Shown here piece after piece: positions 20,854 through 30,183 of a stretch of 36,361 bases of DNA; position 1 is the first letter of the stretch; each line of letters starts with the position of its first letter. Source of the stretch: Deltaproteobacteria bacterium (GTDB lineage: Bacteria > Desulfobacterota > Desulfobulbia > Desulfobulbales > Desulfocapsaceae). The notes below the pieces were generated by a model, which was not told where the DNA came from, did no database searches, and worked only from the letters and a program-made list of their open reading frames with translations. The DNA is taken from the NCBI GenBank assembly GCA_024280265.1, contig JAJRQL010000114.1, forward strand, positions 1 to 36,361. The letters are read 5' to 3'. Both the position numbers and the translations under genes were made by a program.

Positions 20854-21263
20854 GTGTACCCCGGAATAAAGAACAGTGAACAGAGTAGTCCAAAGAATGT
20901 TTTTGGGAATGATAGCATTGGTATCATATTTAAAATAGTAAAAATTATGGTTCTGGCCAGCAACATTCACCACACACTCAATCCGGGAAGGGTTGAGGGT
21001 GGATATTCCCTGAAAAAACCTCAAGTATCTACGGCACTCCCAGCAGATCACTCTATTTTTCAGGTTTTCCACCCATCATTTTCAGGATTTCCCTACTAAC
21101 CACAAAACCCCAGCACCTGTATACTAATGTGGTAGTAATAAGAGGTGAAATTCGTCACTACTTTACAATCATACAGAAAAAAGGATCCCTTCGTTGACAA
21201 CGCTATCTAAACACACGGCTCACTACCTCACAAGCATTCATCTCCTGCAAGAGAGCGGCTGTC

Positions 21264-21800
21264 ATGGATAATTCATTGACAAACCAGCCACGGGCCCAGA
21301 GAACGGAAACAGGTTTTTCACTGATTGAAACCGTGGTGGTCATCGCCATTGTTGGACTCTGCAGCGCCATAGCAATCCCTTTTTTCCTCAGCTGGCGCCA
21401 GAACTATCAACTGCAGGCAACCGTCAAGGAAGTTTACTCAAGTATCCAGAAGGCTCGAATGAAGGCAATTAAAAACAATGAGGACTGGGCTGTGAAAATT
21501 ACCGATACAGCAGGTCAGAAGAGTTGCGATTTCTACTCCGGTGACGGTGGTGACGGTACCTGGAACGATGGCAACGAGACCATGGCTTTTTCGGTTGATT
21601 TCACCAAACCCGGTGACATCATTTTTCAGGAGCCTGGTGGGGCAGCATCAACAGCCCTCATGGTACTCCGGGTAGACGGTACCTGCCTGCCAGGAAATAT
21701 CTATATCTCAAACGTCAACAACAGCCGCTTTTACCGCGTTCAGTTATCCCCGGCAGGTGGCATTACCATGCACATGTGGTCTGGCACAATCTGGCAATAA
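21264..21800 (+). CDS. GspH/FimT-type minor pseudopilin
   Basis: Prepilin motif TGFSLIETVVVIAIVGLCSAIAIPFF and GspH-like C-terminus. Confidence 0.85.
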   Translation: MDNSLTNQPRAQRTETGFSLIETVVVIAIVGLCSAIAIPFFLSWRQNYQLQATVKEVYSSIQKARMKAIKNNEDWAVKITDTAGQKSCDFYSGDGGDGTWNDGNETMAFSVDFTKPGDIIFQEPGGAASTALMVLRVDGTCLPGNIYISNVNNSRFYRVQLSPAGGITMHMWSGTIWQ

Positions 21801-21814
21801 ACAGGAAATACGGT

Positions 21815-22639
21815 ATGAAAGAGAAAGCAAACTCGACTCACTCACCCTTATCCAGTCGCGGCTTCACCCTGATTGAACTCATGGTGGCCATGGTTCTCAC
21901 CACCATAATCGGTGCTATTCTGACCACCAGCTTTATCAGTCAGCAAAGGATCTACACAACCCAGGGTCAGGTCGTCGAGATGCAGCAGAACATTAGAGCT
22001 GCCATGGCTGTTCTTGCCCGCGAAATAATGCTTGCCGGTTACGACCCCGAAAACACCGGAGCGTTTGGAATAGTCAATATCAGTCAAAACAAACTGACTT
22101 TCACCATCGACAAAAACGGCAACGGAGTGCTCGATGCCGATGAAACCATCACCTATGACCTTTTCGATGCACCGGTAAATCCGGTAAACGAGCAGGACGG
22201 CATCCTTGACCTTGGACGGGACGATGGAGGCGGCTTTGACCTGGTAGCCGAGTCCATTAACTCCATGGCCTTTGCCTATGCATTCGACGATGATGGTGAC
22301 GGTGTTCTGGACACATTGAACGGTCAGACTGTATGGGCCATAGATTCCGACGGGGATGGCTCCCTGGATACAACCCTGGATACATCCAGCCCCGCAAATC
22401 CAGCGACCCCTGACGGACTGATCACACTGGATGACGTGGAAGGAGGTGTCAGTCTTGGCTACACCGTTCCCATTACATCCATCCGGGCTGTTAAAATATG
22501 GATTCTGGCACGAACAAAAATGACAAACATAAAAGTGGGCAGTGGTGAAACATATGTGGTTGGAGACAGACATATCAGCCCTGCCGAAAACAGCAGGCAC
22601 AGACTCCTTGCCACAACCATACTCTGCCGCAACACCTGA
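21815..22639 (+). CDS. pilW: PilW-like minor pilin with EF-hand-like loops
   Basis: GFTLIELMVAMVLTTIIGAILTTSF; DKNGNGVLDADE, DDDGDGVLDTLN, DSDGDGSLDTTL. Met at 21815 preferred over ORF start 21776. Confidence 0.82.
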   Translation: MKEKANSTHSPLSSRGFTLIELMVAMVLTTIIGAILTTSFISQQRIYTTQGQVVEMQQNIRAAMAVLAREIMLAGYDPENTGAFGIVNISQNKLTFTIDKNGNGVLDADETITYDLFDAPVNPVNEQDGILDLGRDDGGGFDLVAESINSMAFAYAFDDDGDGVLDTLNGQTVWAIDSDGDGSLDTTLDTSSPANPATPDGLITLDDVEGGVSLGYTVPITSIRAVKIWILARTKMTNIKVGSGETYVVGDRHISPAENSRHRLLATTILCRNT

Positions 22640-22643
22640 TATC

Positions 22644-23036
22644 ATGAAAACAGAAAATCCAACTATTAGTGGAAACAATGGCTTCAGCCTTATCGAAGTC
22701 CTGATCGCCATGGTTATCTTAACCATAAGTATCTTTGGCCTCTACAGCCTCCAGATCACCAACCTCCAGAGGAACAACAAGGGAAATGCCATCACCAGTA
22801 CTTCCACCTGGGGCACCGACCAGGTGGAGTATCTTCTGGCGCTGGATTACGGCCACCCCGACCTTGACAACGGCAGCCATGGCCCCTTTGACCGCGACCT
22901 CTATAATATCAGCTGGGAGGTATCAGAAAACTCTCCCCTTGATGGCAACAAGAGTATCACCATCTCTGTCACATCCAATATTCACGGCGGCAACCATAAT
23001 TATCAAGTGTCATGTATCAAGGGTCAAAACATATGA
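22644..23036 (+). CDS. pilV: PilV-like minor pilin
   Basis: NGFSLIEVLIAMVILTISIFGLYSLQI; Met at 22644 preferred. Confidence 0.82.
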   Translation: MKTENPTISGNNGFSLIEVLIAMVILTISIFGLYSLQITNLQRNNKGNAITSTSTWGTDQVEYLLALDYGHPDLDNGSHGPFDRDLYNISWEVSENSPLDGNKSITISVTSNIHGGNHNYQVSCIKGQNI

Positions 23037-23548
23037 GAAAAAAACAGTTGATTCCGATCAGTGAAAAAATCCAGCATAGCATCCATCGTTCGGAAGAAGG
23101 TTATGCACTCATTGTGTCTTTGATGTTTATGGTTCTCCTCACAATCCTTGGCCTTGGAGCAACCACCACAACCATCCATGAACTGCAGATAAGCAGCAAC
23201 GACAGTGCCCGCAAGAGTGCTTTTTATGCAGCAGAGGCCGGCCGGTCATACGTTGAGACAAACAGTGAACTTTATGGTTCCACCAACATTGCTACCGAAC
23301 CCGGACACGGCATAACCTTTCCTGATCCCAATGACGCCACGGTCTGGCTGCCCATTCCCGGCTCCCAAAGTGAGCAGCTCCAGGGAGAGGTTGTCTATGT
23401 TGATTCATCGGCAAGATACCTCCGGGGCTCCGGGAATGAAGTAGGAGAACTTAAGGCCCATGTTTACAAAATGACCTGTAATGGCAGAGATATCAATGCT
23501 GACTCAAAAAAGAGTGTGGAGGCGGGATTTTATCGTGTTGGCCTGTAA
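23033..23548 (+). CDS. pilX: PilX-like minor pilin assembly protein
   Basis: EEGYALIVSLMFMVLLTILGLGATTTTIHELQISSND...AFYAAEAG; start overlaps the pilV stop. Confidence 0.82.
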   Translation: MRKKQLIPISEKIQHSIHRSEEGYALIVSLMFMVLLTILGLGATTTTIHELQISSNDSARKSAFYAAEAGRSYVETNSELYGSTNIATEPGHGITFPDPNDATVWLPIPGSQSEQLQGEVVYVDSSARYLRGSGNEVGELKAHVYKMTCNGRDINADSKKSVEAGFYRVGL

Positions 23549-23569
23549 CCCCTTGTTAAGGATAAAACC

Positions 23570-26500
23570 ATGAAGTATTTCTCCCGAATCACTTTTCTTC
23601 TTCTGTTTATCACGGCATCTGCAGTTCCATCCCGGAGTGATGATACCTGTATTTTTCAACCCTCTGCAACAGAGGTCCTTCCCAATATAGTCCTCTATAT
23701 TGATAATAGCGTAGAGATGCTGCAGGCAGTGTGGCATAAAGATTTTGACAATACTGTGGACTGGACCCCTTCAGACACAAGTGTAGAAGCTATCGAGGAT
23801 GCAAGCAATGGAACCGGTTTTTTCAATGAACATGGCTATGGGTTCATCAGTTCCAATGGAAATGGAAGCGTCGCACTTGCACCCTACCTTGAAAGTGACG
23901 GAATCCTGGAACTTGATGAGAGCAGGAGTGTTGACGGCACCGACAATGGTGATGGTTATTATGATTGGACCTTTAATGGTCGTACCATCACTCTCCCTGC
24001 GGAAAGTCTTATTAAACCACTAGGTGTGGATAATCAATGTAACGAATGCGCTGAGATCAGGTATTCCACCAACTATCTCAACTGGCTCTTTTTTTCTACG
24101 GGAGATGATGGATACAACGTGGCAGATGGCGGCCTCTTTTACAACACAGACGAGGGTAAAGAAGGTATCAACCGCCTCTATCTCACCAAACAGGCCTTGG
24201 CCGAGGTTATTGAGGCCACCAGGAATAAAGCAAAATTTGCACTCTACTGGTTTGACAACAGTGCGGACGGAGTAAGCCAGAACAAGCCCCTTGGACTGGC
24301 AGCCGACTGTGTTATGACCGGAGAAGATGAGACCTGTACTTTAACCCCCGATTATCTTAACAGCATCAACGGAATGCAGGCTTATAACTACACTCCACTG
24401 GCTGAAGGACTTGCAGAGATTGGCGGCTATTTCGACAGAGAAGCTTCTGGCATATATGGCTGCGAGAAAAATTTTATCATCCTCCTCTCCCCCGGCATCT
24501 CCTCACAGGACTTTGGTGGCAGTGGTAACACTAATGACCTCACACTTACAGCGGCAGATAATGAACCTGACTCCCTCAACGATTTTGATAATGATGGCGA
24601 TTTATTCGCTTTTGATGACCCGGGCATTGGTGCAGACGGTATTATCGAAGATCTTAGTAATAATGGTATAGATGATGACAATGATGGTAACATCGACGAA
24701 GAAGATGAACGAATCACTTACGATATCCCCATTGGTTACAATGGCTCAACCTACCTCGATGACGTCGCATACTATCTCTACAACCATGATATCGTATCCT
24801 GGGTTGATGGCTATCAGAATGTCATGACCTACACCGTTGGTTTTATGGGAGACCATGCCAGCGATCTGTTCCTGATTAATACTTCAAACAATGGAAATGG
24901 TTTCACTAATCTCTACGACACCAGTAATCCGGACTATGGTAGTTATTTCTGGAAGGCTGATAATCCTGACCAGCTTGTCGATTCTCTGATGAGTGCCATC
25001 AACTCAATTTTAGAACGCACCACTGTCTTTGCTGCTCCGGTTGTCCCGGTCACAAGGACCACAAGTGGAAATAAAATCTACATGTCATTCTTTACTCCAC
25101 GCCCGGGAAATTTCTGGGAAGGAAACGTGGTTAAATTCGGTTTGGATGAATCAAACAATATTGTTGATCCGGATGGCAATGTTGTCACCGAAATCAATGG
25201 TGCTTTAAAAGAAGATGCCGTGCCTTTCTGGGCTACCATTGACTGGGCCAGGGACTCCAGCACTTCAAATCCTGCCCCCAACGGTATCCTCTACAGCGAA
25301 CGACCAATCTATACCTACCTGGGTACTGATACCAGTCTTATTTCCGCTGCTAACACCTTTACCGCTGACAACATAACTGCTGATCTCCTTGGCCTGCCAG
25401 TTGACTACACTGCGGAACAGGTCATTGATTATATTCGTGGCGCAGATATCCTTGATGAAGATGATGATGGAATTCTTGCCGAAAACAGAGCCGTAATCAC
25501 CGGCGATGTCCTCCACAGTGAACCGGCGGTTTACGAATTTATCCATACCGAGGGTTCCCTGTCCCTCACAGCTATTAGCGGTAGTTTTACCACCGATGAA
25601 CTTGTAATTGGCAGCAAAGGTGGAAGAGCTTATGTAGAGACAGCCACCGGAACGACCCTCTTCTACGAACAATTGCTCAGTCCATTCAGCAGGGGGGAAA
25701 TAATTTCCGGTACAGAGTCCGGTGCCACCGCAACCCTTGAGACACTGAGTGATCCCACAATGATCTTCTTTGGGGCAAACGACGGAATGCTCCACGCTGT
25801 TCAGGACTCCGACGGTTCCGCTTCCTGGAGCTTTATCCCGCCAAACCAGCTCAGCCGCTTAAAAGATATCCTTGAGGGAGATGAACACGCCTACTTTGTG
25901 GATGGAAGTCCAAGAATATACCTGATTGATGATGATGGTGATGGCTTTATCGATGCCGACGGAGATGATAATAACGACGGAATGCCGGATTCAGATCCAG
26001 ACCGGGTAATTCTTGTCTGTGGTGAACGAAAGGGGAGCAGCAGTTATTTTGCCCTTGATATCACCTCTCCCCACAACCCGGTTTACCTCTGGCGAATCAG
26101 CCCCACAAACGATACTCCGTTTGCTGAGCCAATCATCTATTCCAATCTTGGAGAAAGCTGGGCAGAGCCCCGCTTGGGGAAGGTAAAGCGGAATGACACT
26201 GACACCGAAGGTGTTGATGCCATGATTATCGGAGGTGGATTCAGTAGCGTCAACAGTGCCGGAACCAGCCTCTATATCATGGAAGTACTCACTGCAAATC
26301 AGCTGCGAGAGTTTTCTCTTGGTCTCAATTATTCTTTTGCCAGTGCAGTAAATGCTCTAGATATCAACGACAACGGATTCATTGATAAGTTCTATATTGG
26401 AGACCTGGGTGGAAATATGTACAGAGTTGGATATTTTACTAACCCCGACCTGACCCCACTTACCTTCCCCAATGCTGATGAAAACATCAGTCGCTGGAAA

Positions 26501-27175
26501 GCGGAGCCCATTTTCACTGCCAATGACAGTATCAATACCACAGACCGTAAATTTTACTATCCGCCCAGTGTGGTCCTGGAAATCGGCTATGATCTTATAT
26601 TTATGGGAACCGGTGATCGGGAAGACCCCTGTGACCCAACCACCAGCGATGGAGTCTTTGTTGTAAAAGACACCCATGAGTCGTTGGGATACCTCACCGT
26701 CGCCGACCTTATCAATATCACCGATCCCGATGATCCGAATTACAGTGTTCCTGTTCTGAGTGGAAATGATCTTGGCTGGTATTACCTGCTTGCTGATGGT
26801 GAAAAAGTACTTTCCAAGGGAATTGTGTTTTCGGGAGTCTATTATTTTACCACCTTCACTCCCAATGACGACCCCTGTCTCCCCGGAGGTATCGCAAAAC
26901 TTTATGCAATGGACTACGACACCGGACTTGCCAATGAGGCATTTTTTGATAACCTTGGGATTGATGGGCCTGGTGTAATCATTGGCGGTGGCATACCTTC
27001 ACGTCCTGTTCTGGTCATCAACGATAATCCCGATGATACCAAGCTCTTTATTTCAGTTGGCTCCACCAATGACGATTCGACAAGTGCTTCTCAGGGTGCA
27101 GGAATAATCAGTACTGACCCGGGAGAAAACAGCACCTTCTCATACATCTGGTGGCGCGACTGGGTGATTCCGTAA
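23570..27175 (+). CDS. pilY1: PilY1-like pilus tip protein (VWA-like N-terminal region, C-terminal beta-propeller)
   Basis: LPNIVLYIDNSVEM, FFGANDGMLHAVQ, DPDRVILVCGERKGSSSYFALDITSPHNPVYLWRI; Ca loops DDDNDGNIDEED, DDDGDGFIDADG, DINDNGFIDKFY. Confidence 0.9.
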   Translation: MKYFSRITFLLLFITASAVPSRSDDTCIFQPSATEVLPNIVLYIDNSVEMLQAVWHKDFDNTVDWTPSDTSVEAIEDASNGTGFFNEHGYGFISSNGNGSVALAPYLESDGILELDESRSVDGTDNGDGYYDWTFNGRTITLPAESLIKPLGVDNQCNECAEIRYSTNYLNWLFFSTGDDGYNVADGGLFYNTDEGKEGINRLYLTKQALAEVIEATRNKAKFALYWFDNSADGVSQNKPLGLAADCVMTGEDETCTLTPDYLNSINGMQAYNYTPLAEGLAEIGGYFDREASGIYGCEKNFIILLSPGISSQDFGGSGNTNDLTLTAADNEPDSLNDFDNDGDLFAFDDPGIGADGIIEDLSNNGIDDDNDGNIDEEDERITYDIPIGYNGSTYLDDVAYYLYNHDIVSWVDGYQNVMTYTVGFMGDHASDLFLINTSNNGNGFTNLYDTSNPDYGSYFWKADNPDQLVDSLMSAINSILERTTVFAAPVVPVTRTTSGNKIYMSFFTPRPGNFWEGNVVKFGLDESNNIVDPDGNVVTEINGALKEDAVPFWATIDWARDSSTSNPAPNGILYSERPIYTYLGTDTSLISAANTFTADNITADLLGLPVDYTAEQVIDYIRGADILDEDDDGILAENRAVITGDVLHSEPAVYEFIHTEGSLSLTAISGSFTTDELVIGSKGGRAYVETATGTTLFYEQLLSPFSRGEIISGTESGATATLETLSDPTMIFFGANDGMLHAVQDSDGSASWSFIPPNQLSRLKDILEGDEHAYFVDGSPRIYLIDDDGDGFIDADGDDNNDGMPDSDPDRVILVCGERKGSSSYFALDITSPHNPVYLWRISPTNDTPFAEPIIYSNLGESWAEPRLGKVKRNDTDTEGVDAMIIGGGFSSVNSAGTSLYIMEVLTANQLREFSLGLNYSFASAVNALDINDNGFIDKFYIGDLGGNMYRVGYFTNPDLTPLTFPNADENISRWKAEPIFTANDSINTTDRKFYYPPSVVLEIGYDLIFMGTGDREDPCDPTTSDGVFVVKDTHESLGYLTVADLINITDPDDPNYSVPVLSGNDLGWYYLLADGEKVLSKGIVFSGVYYFTTFTPNDDPCLPGGIAKLYAMDYDTGLANEAFFDNLGIDGPGVIIGGGIPSRPVLVINDNPDDTKLFISVGSTNDDSTSASQGAGIISTDPGENSTFSYIWWRDWVIP

Positions 27176-27194
27176 CGCAGGGAAAGAGAGAAGA

Positions 27195-27842
27195 CTAGAG
27201 GGTCGTAAGACCCTCTCGGATTGCGATTTTGGTCAAATCTGCAACGGAACCGGCACCAAGTTTTTCCTGCAGATTACGCCTGCGGCTCTCAATGGTTTTA
27301 ACACTGACAAAGAGTTTATCTGCAATCTCCCTGGTTGAAAAACCCTCAGCTATAAGCTGAAGAGCTTCTCTTTCCTTCAGGGTCAGGCTCTCAAAACCGC
27401 CCTGCTGCTCAGATTCGCCAAGCTGTTGGATGTACTCCTCTACCACAGTTCCCGTCACTCTGGGACTAAGATAGACTTGGTCACGATGCACTGCCCGTAC
27501 TGCCTGAACCAACTCCTGATAAGCACATTCCTTGAGTAAAAAACCACGGGCTCCCGCCTTGAGCATTCCATTAACGAAACGTTTATCCGCATACATGGAC
27601 AACCCCAGAACCTTACAGTCAGGAGCATCACGGCTCAACTGTGATGTAGCATCTATGCCGTTCATTTCAGGCATACTGACATCCATGACCATTACGATCG
27701 ACTTCATTTTACTGGCAAGACGCAGCGCCTCGCGACCGTTGGCAGCCAGTCCCACCACGGATATATCATCCTCTTTATTCAAGAGGGCGCAGATACCTTC
27801 CCGGATCATCTTGTGGTCATCAACCAGAACAACCTCAATCAT
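27195..27842 (-). CDS. NarL/FixJ-family response regulator
   Basis: REC domain (VVLVDDHKMIREGICALL, VMDVSMPEMNGIDA) and LuxR HTH (LTLKEREALQLIAEGFSTREIADKLFVSVKTIESRRRNLQEKLG). Confidence 0.93.
   Translation of the reverse strand: MIEVVLVDDHKMIREGICALLNKEDDISVVGLAANGREALRLASKMKSIVMVMDVSMPEMNGIDATSQLSRDAPDCKVLGLSMYADKRFVNGMLKAGARGFLLKECAYQELVQAVRAVHRDQVYLSPRVTGTVVEEYIQQLGESEQQGGFESLTLKEREALQLIAEGFSTREIADKLFVSVKTIESRRRNLQEKLGAGSVADLTKIAIREGLTTL
27197..27216. terminator. hairpin overlapping the stop codon of the response regulator, between convergent genes
   Basis: AGAGGGTC-GTAA-GACCCTCT, perfect 8-bp stem; lies 22 bp from the pilY1 stop. Confidence 0.4.
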
Positions 27843-28000
27843 TACATATTTCCCCCAATGAATTAGTAACTTACTCCATCAAAACTGTAATAAAAAAACA
27901 GGTACGCAAAATACGAGACTCCGAGAAACCGTGAGAGCTTTTTGAAATCAGAATGTTAGAGGTACCACCAGGGAACTTACACCCCTCAAGGGGATACAGA

Positions 28001-28020
28001 AAAGAGTCCAGTGACTCTAA
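28001..28020 (-). terminator. intrinsic terminator-like hairpin after the sensor kinase gene
   Basis: Minus strand AGAGTC-ACTG-GACTCT followed by TTTT, about 40 nt past the kinase stop at 28058. Confidence 0.45.
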
Positions 28021-28043
28021 AAAGTTTTTCGACTTGTCAGGTC
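28007..28043 (-). repeat. 37-bp dispersed repeat, copy B (inverted relative to copy A)
   Basis: TCCAGTGACTCTAAAAAGTTTTTCGACTTGTCAGGTC versus reverse complement of 11446-11482 (TCCAGCGACTCTAAAACGTTTTCCGACTTGTCAGGTC): three mismatches. Confidence 0.65.
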
Positions 28044-28057
28044 AGTCAAATTCAATA

Positions 28058-29788
28058 TCATAAAAACGGAATTGTAAAAGTAATGGTGGTTCCTTGCCCC
28101 GGCTCAGAATCAATGATCATGCTGCCTCCAAAGTTATTCAGCCTCTCACGAACACTGAACAGTCCAAAACCCTTTTTTTTGGTCCCGACACGTTCCAGAC
28201 TGAAATCAGCAGCCATCCCGATCCCTTTGTCACTGACCGTGGTTAAGAGTTCACTGTCTCGTATTACAATTTCAATAGCAACTTCAGCGGACCGGGAATG
28301 TTTTACCACATTCAGTAAAAGTTCCCTGACGATCTGAAAGGCCATCACTGCCAGGGTTGAGTTGTCATCCTTTGGCACCTCACAGCACTGCAGATGGACC
28401 GTCAACTCATGCTGCTCTTTATAGACATCCACCAGCCATTCAAGGGCAGCACAAAGACCAATCTCATAGAGCATGGGTGGACTCAGCTCAAAGGTGAGTG
28501 TCCGCGCCTCCTGGATCAACTGACCAAGCAACCCGCTCAACTCCGCAGCCTCTTCTCTGTCAATAGCAGATGATGCTGTCGCCCCAAGGGCATCCAGACG
28601 CATCTTGACAATAGTAAGTGTCTGTCCTATACGATCGTGCAGATCACTGGCAAAACGCCTCCTTTCTGTCTCTTCTGAAGCCAGTAACTGGGAAGATAGG
28701 GCCCGTAAGCGCTGCTGGTAGGAAAAAAGCTTCTCGATCAGGCGGTTAATTTCATTATGGAGAATACCAATTTCATCCTGGGCCTCATTCTGACCCAACA
28801 GAGCAAGGTTACCACTGTCACGGATGGCAACAACATTGCGTGTTAAATCGCTTACCGGCCTGACAATAATCCGGTTCAAAAAGACCATGAGGAGAGTGAA
28901 AATCAAGAAGACTCCCAAGACACTGCCCAAAAACGCATAACTCACGGTCCTAAGACCCTGCTGACTGATTTCACGACTGATTTCCGCGCGAAGTAACAAG
29001 GCGGGATCTCCCCGAAGATCATTATAGACTGTGTACACAATAAGGGCATCTTTCTGTTCACTAAACTTCAGCTTCTCGGGTCCTTTCAACAGTTCTACTT
29101 CGTCGGGAGTCAACTCCGGGCCGACTTGATCCATGGGGGTCATGGTCCACGTTGTCTGGGTCTGTTCCTGTAACACCTTGATATAATCTTCATTCAAAAG
29201 GCGCCCCATGATCAGACGACCATGGCTCGGACCAGTGTTGTTGGTGCGTAAAATCGGCCGTGACGATACAAGCACGGGGCCATGATCAGACATAAAGAGT
29301 CCCCTGACAACCCTATCATCACTGGCAAGCAACTGATGATAAAGGGGCCATGTTTTCTCCGGAAAATCCTCCATCTGAACAACATTCTCACTCTCCAAGT
29401 CAACCGCTTTCCCATATACCACCTTGCCCCTGGCAGTTACATAAAAAATCAGGTGGATCTCATTGTCAACAAAAGTGGAGATCTGAAGATTTGAGCCAAT
29501 ATAGTCCTCATTTCCATCAATGATAAACTCATAGCTGTCATCCCAGGAAGACCAGTCATGGGTGAACTTGTCGAGGTAATGAATCTCTCTACCAAGAGCA
29601 TTGAAACACCGTTCAATATCTGTTTTTCCTTTACTCCGTTCAAGGGCAACATAACTGGGATACACAAAGAAATTGATCACTAACAACTGGGCCAGGATAA
29701 ATCCTGAAGCCACAATGACAAGAGTGATTAATAGCTTTTTCTGAAGAGACAACGATTGCTGCCTAGAGGGGGAAATAGACATAGGCAC
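28058..29788 (-). CDS. sensor histidine kinase, CHASE4-like periplasmic sensor + HAMP + HisKA_3/HATPase (NarX type)
   Basis: Two TM segments, DWSSWDDSYEFIIDGNEDYIGSNL, HAMP, SEETERRRFASDLHDRIGQTLTIVKMRLDAL, DKGIGMAADF, GFGLFSVRERLNNFGGSMIIDSEPGQGT. Confidence 0.9.
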   Translation of the reverse strand: MPMSISPSRQQSLSLQKKLLITLVIVASGFILAQLLVINFFVYPSYVALERSKGKTDIERCFNALGREIHYLDKFTHDWSSWDDSYEFIIDGNEDYIGSNLQISTFVDNEIHLIFYVTARGKVVYGKAVDLESENVVQMEDFPEKTWPLYHQLLASDDRVVRGLFMSDHGPVLVSSRPILRTNNTGPSHGRLIMGRLLNEDYIKVLQEQTQTTWTMTPMDQVGPELTPDEVELLKGPEKLKFSEQKDALIVYTVYNDLRGDPALLLRAEISREISQQGLRTVSYAFLGSVLGVFLIFTLLMVFLNRIIVRPVSDLTRNVVAIRDSGNLALLGQNEAQDEIGILHNEINRLIEKLFSYQQRLRALSSQLLASEETERRRFASDLHDRIGQTLTIVKMRLDALGATASSAIDREEAAELSGLLGQLIQEARTLTFELSPPMLYEIGLCAALEWLVDVYKEQHELTVHLQCCEVPKDDNSTLAVMAFQIVRELLLNVVKHSRSAEVAIEIVIRDSELLTTVSDKGIGMAADFSLERVGTKKKGFGLFSVRERLNNFGGSMIIDSEPGQGTTITFTIPFL

Positions 29789-29816
29789 TTCATGACTGGA
29801 AAGAGGTGGGTTAATG

Positions 29817-29959
29817 AGTGTCCGTCCAAAAATGAGATTTTTCCCTCTAAATCGAGGCGTAGAAGAAATTTTACCGCAATCATATATCTGCTATTCCGGG
29901 GGTAAAATTTTAAACGCAAGGAGGAATCAGGAGAAAAAGACCCTTCCTGGACAGGCACC
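29817..29959 (+). repeat. dispersed palindromic repeat, copy 2 (~143 bp)
   Basis: AGTGTCCGTCCA...TGGACAGGCACC termini; inner arms AAATTTTACC (29866-29875) / GGTAAAATTT (29901-29910); homologous to 17573-17714. Confidence 0.75.
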
Positions 29960-30133
29960 AGTGAAGGCTGTTCTCCTGGCAATCTTATTCCAGTGACAAT
30001 ATATCATATATATACAACATACATTCAATATACGCCAATAAAACTGTCGAATAATGCCTGTAATTCCAGAGTAGAAACCCACCATGGGCATAAAACGAAG
30101 GGGGGAGAAATAAAAAAGATTGTTATAAGAGCT

Positions 30134-30178
30134 GGCCCGGTTTCAACCGAGTGACGAAACACAGTTGAACCAGGCCTG
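30134..30178. terminator. imperfect hairpin downstream of the DEAD-box helicase gene
   Basis: GGCCCGGTTTCAAC / GTTGAACCAGGCC, one mismatch and one bulge; approximate bounds, no clear U tract. Confidence 0.3.
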
Positions 30179-30183
30179 TGAAA

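Noticed and set aside
21848-22726. 292-aa antisense ORF over pilW/pilV
   Set aside because: Opposite two prepilin genes with clear motifs; likely composition-driven.
25265-25795. 176-aa antisense ORF within pilY1
   Set aside because: Shadow ORF opposite a strongly supported CDS.
29728-29982. 84-aa minus-strand ORF containing KISFLDGHSL
   Set aside because: Translation of repeat copy 2; shared peptide with 17505..17699 is explained by the DNA repeat.
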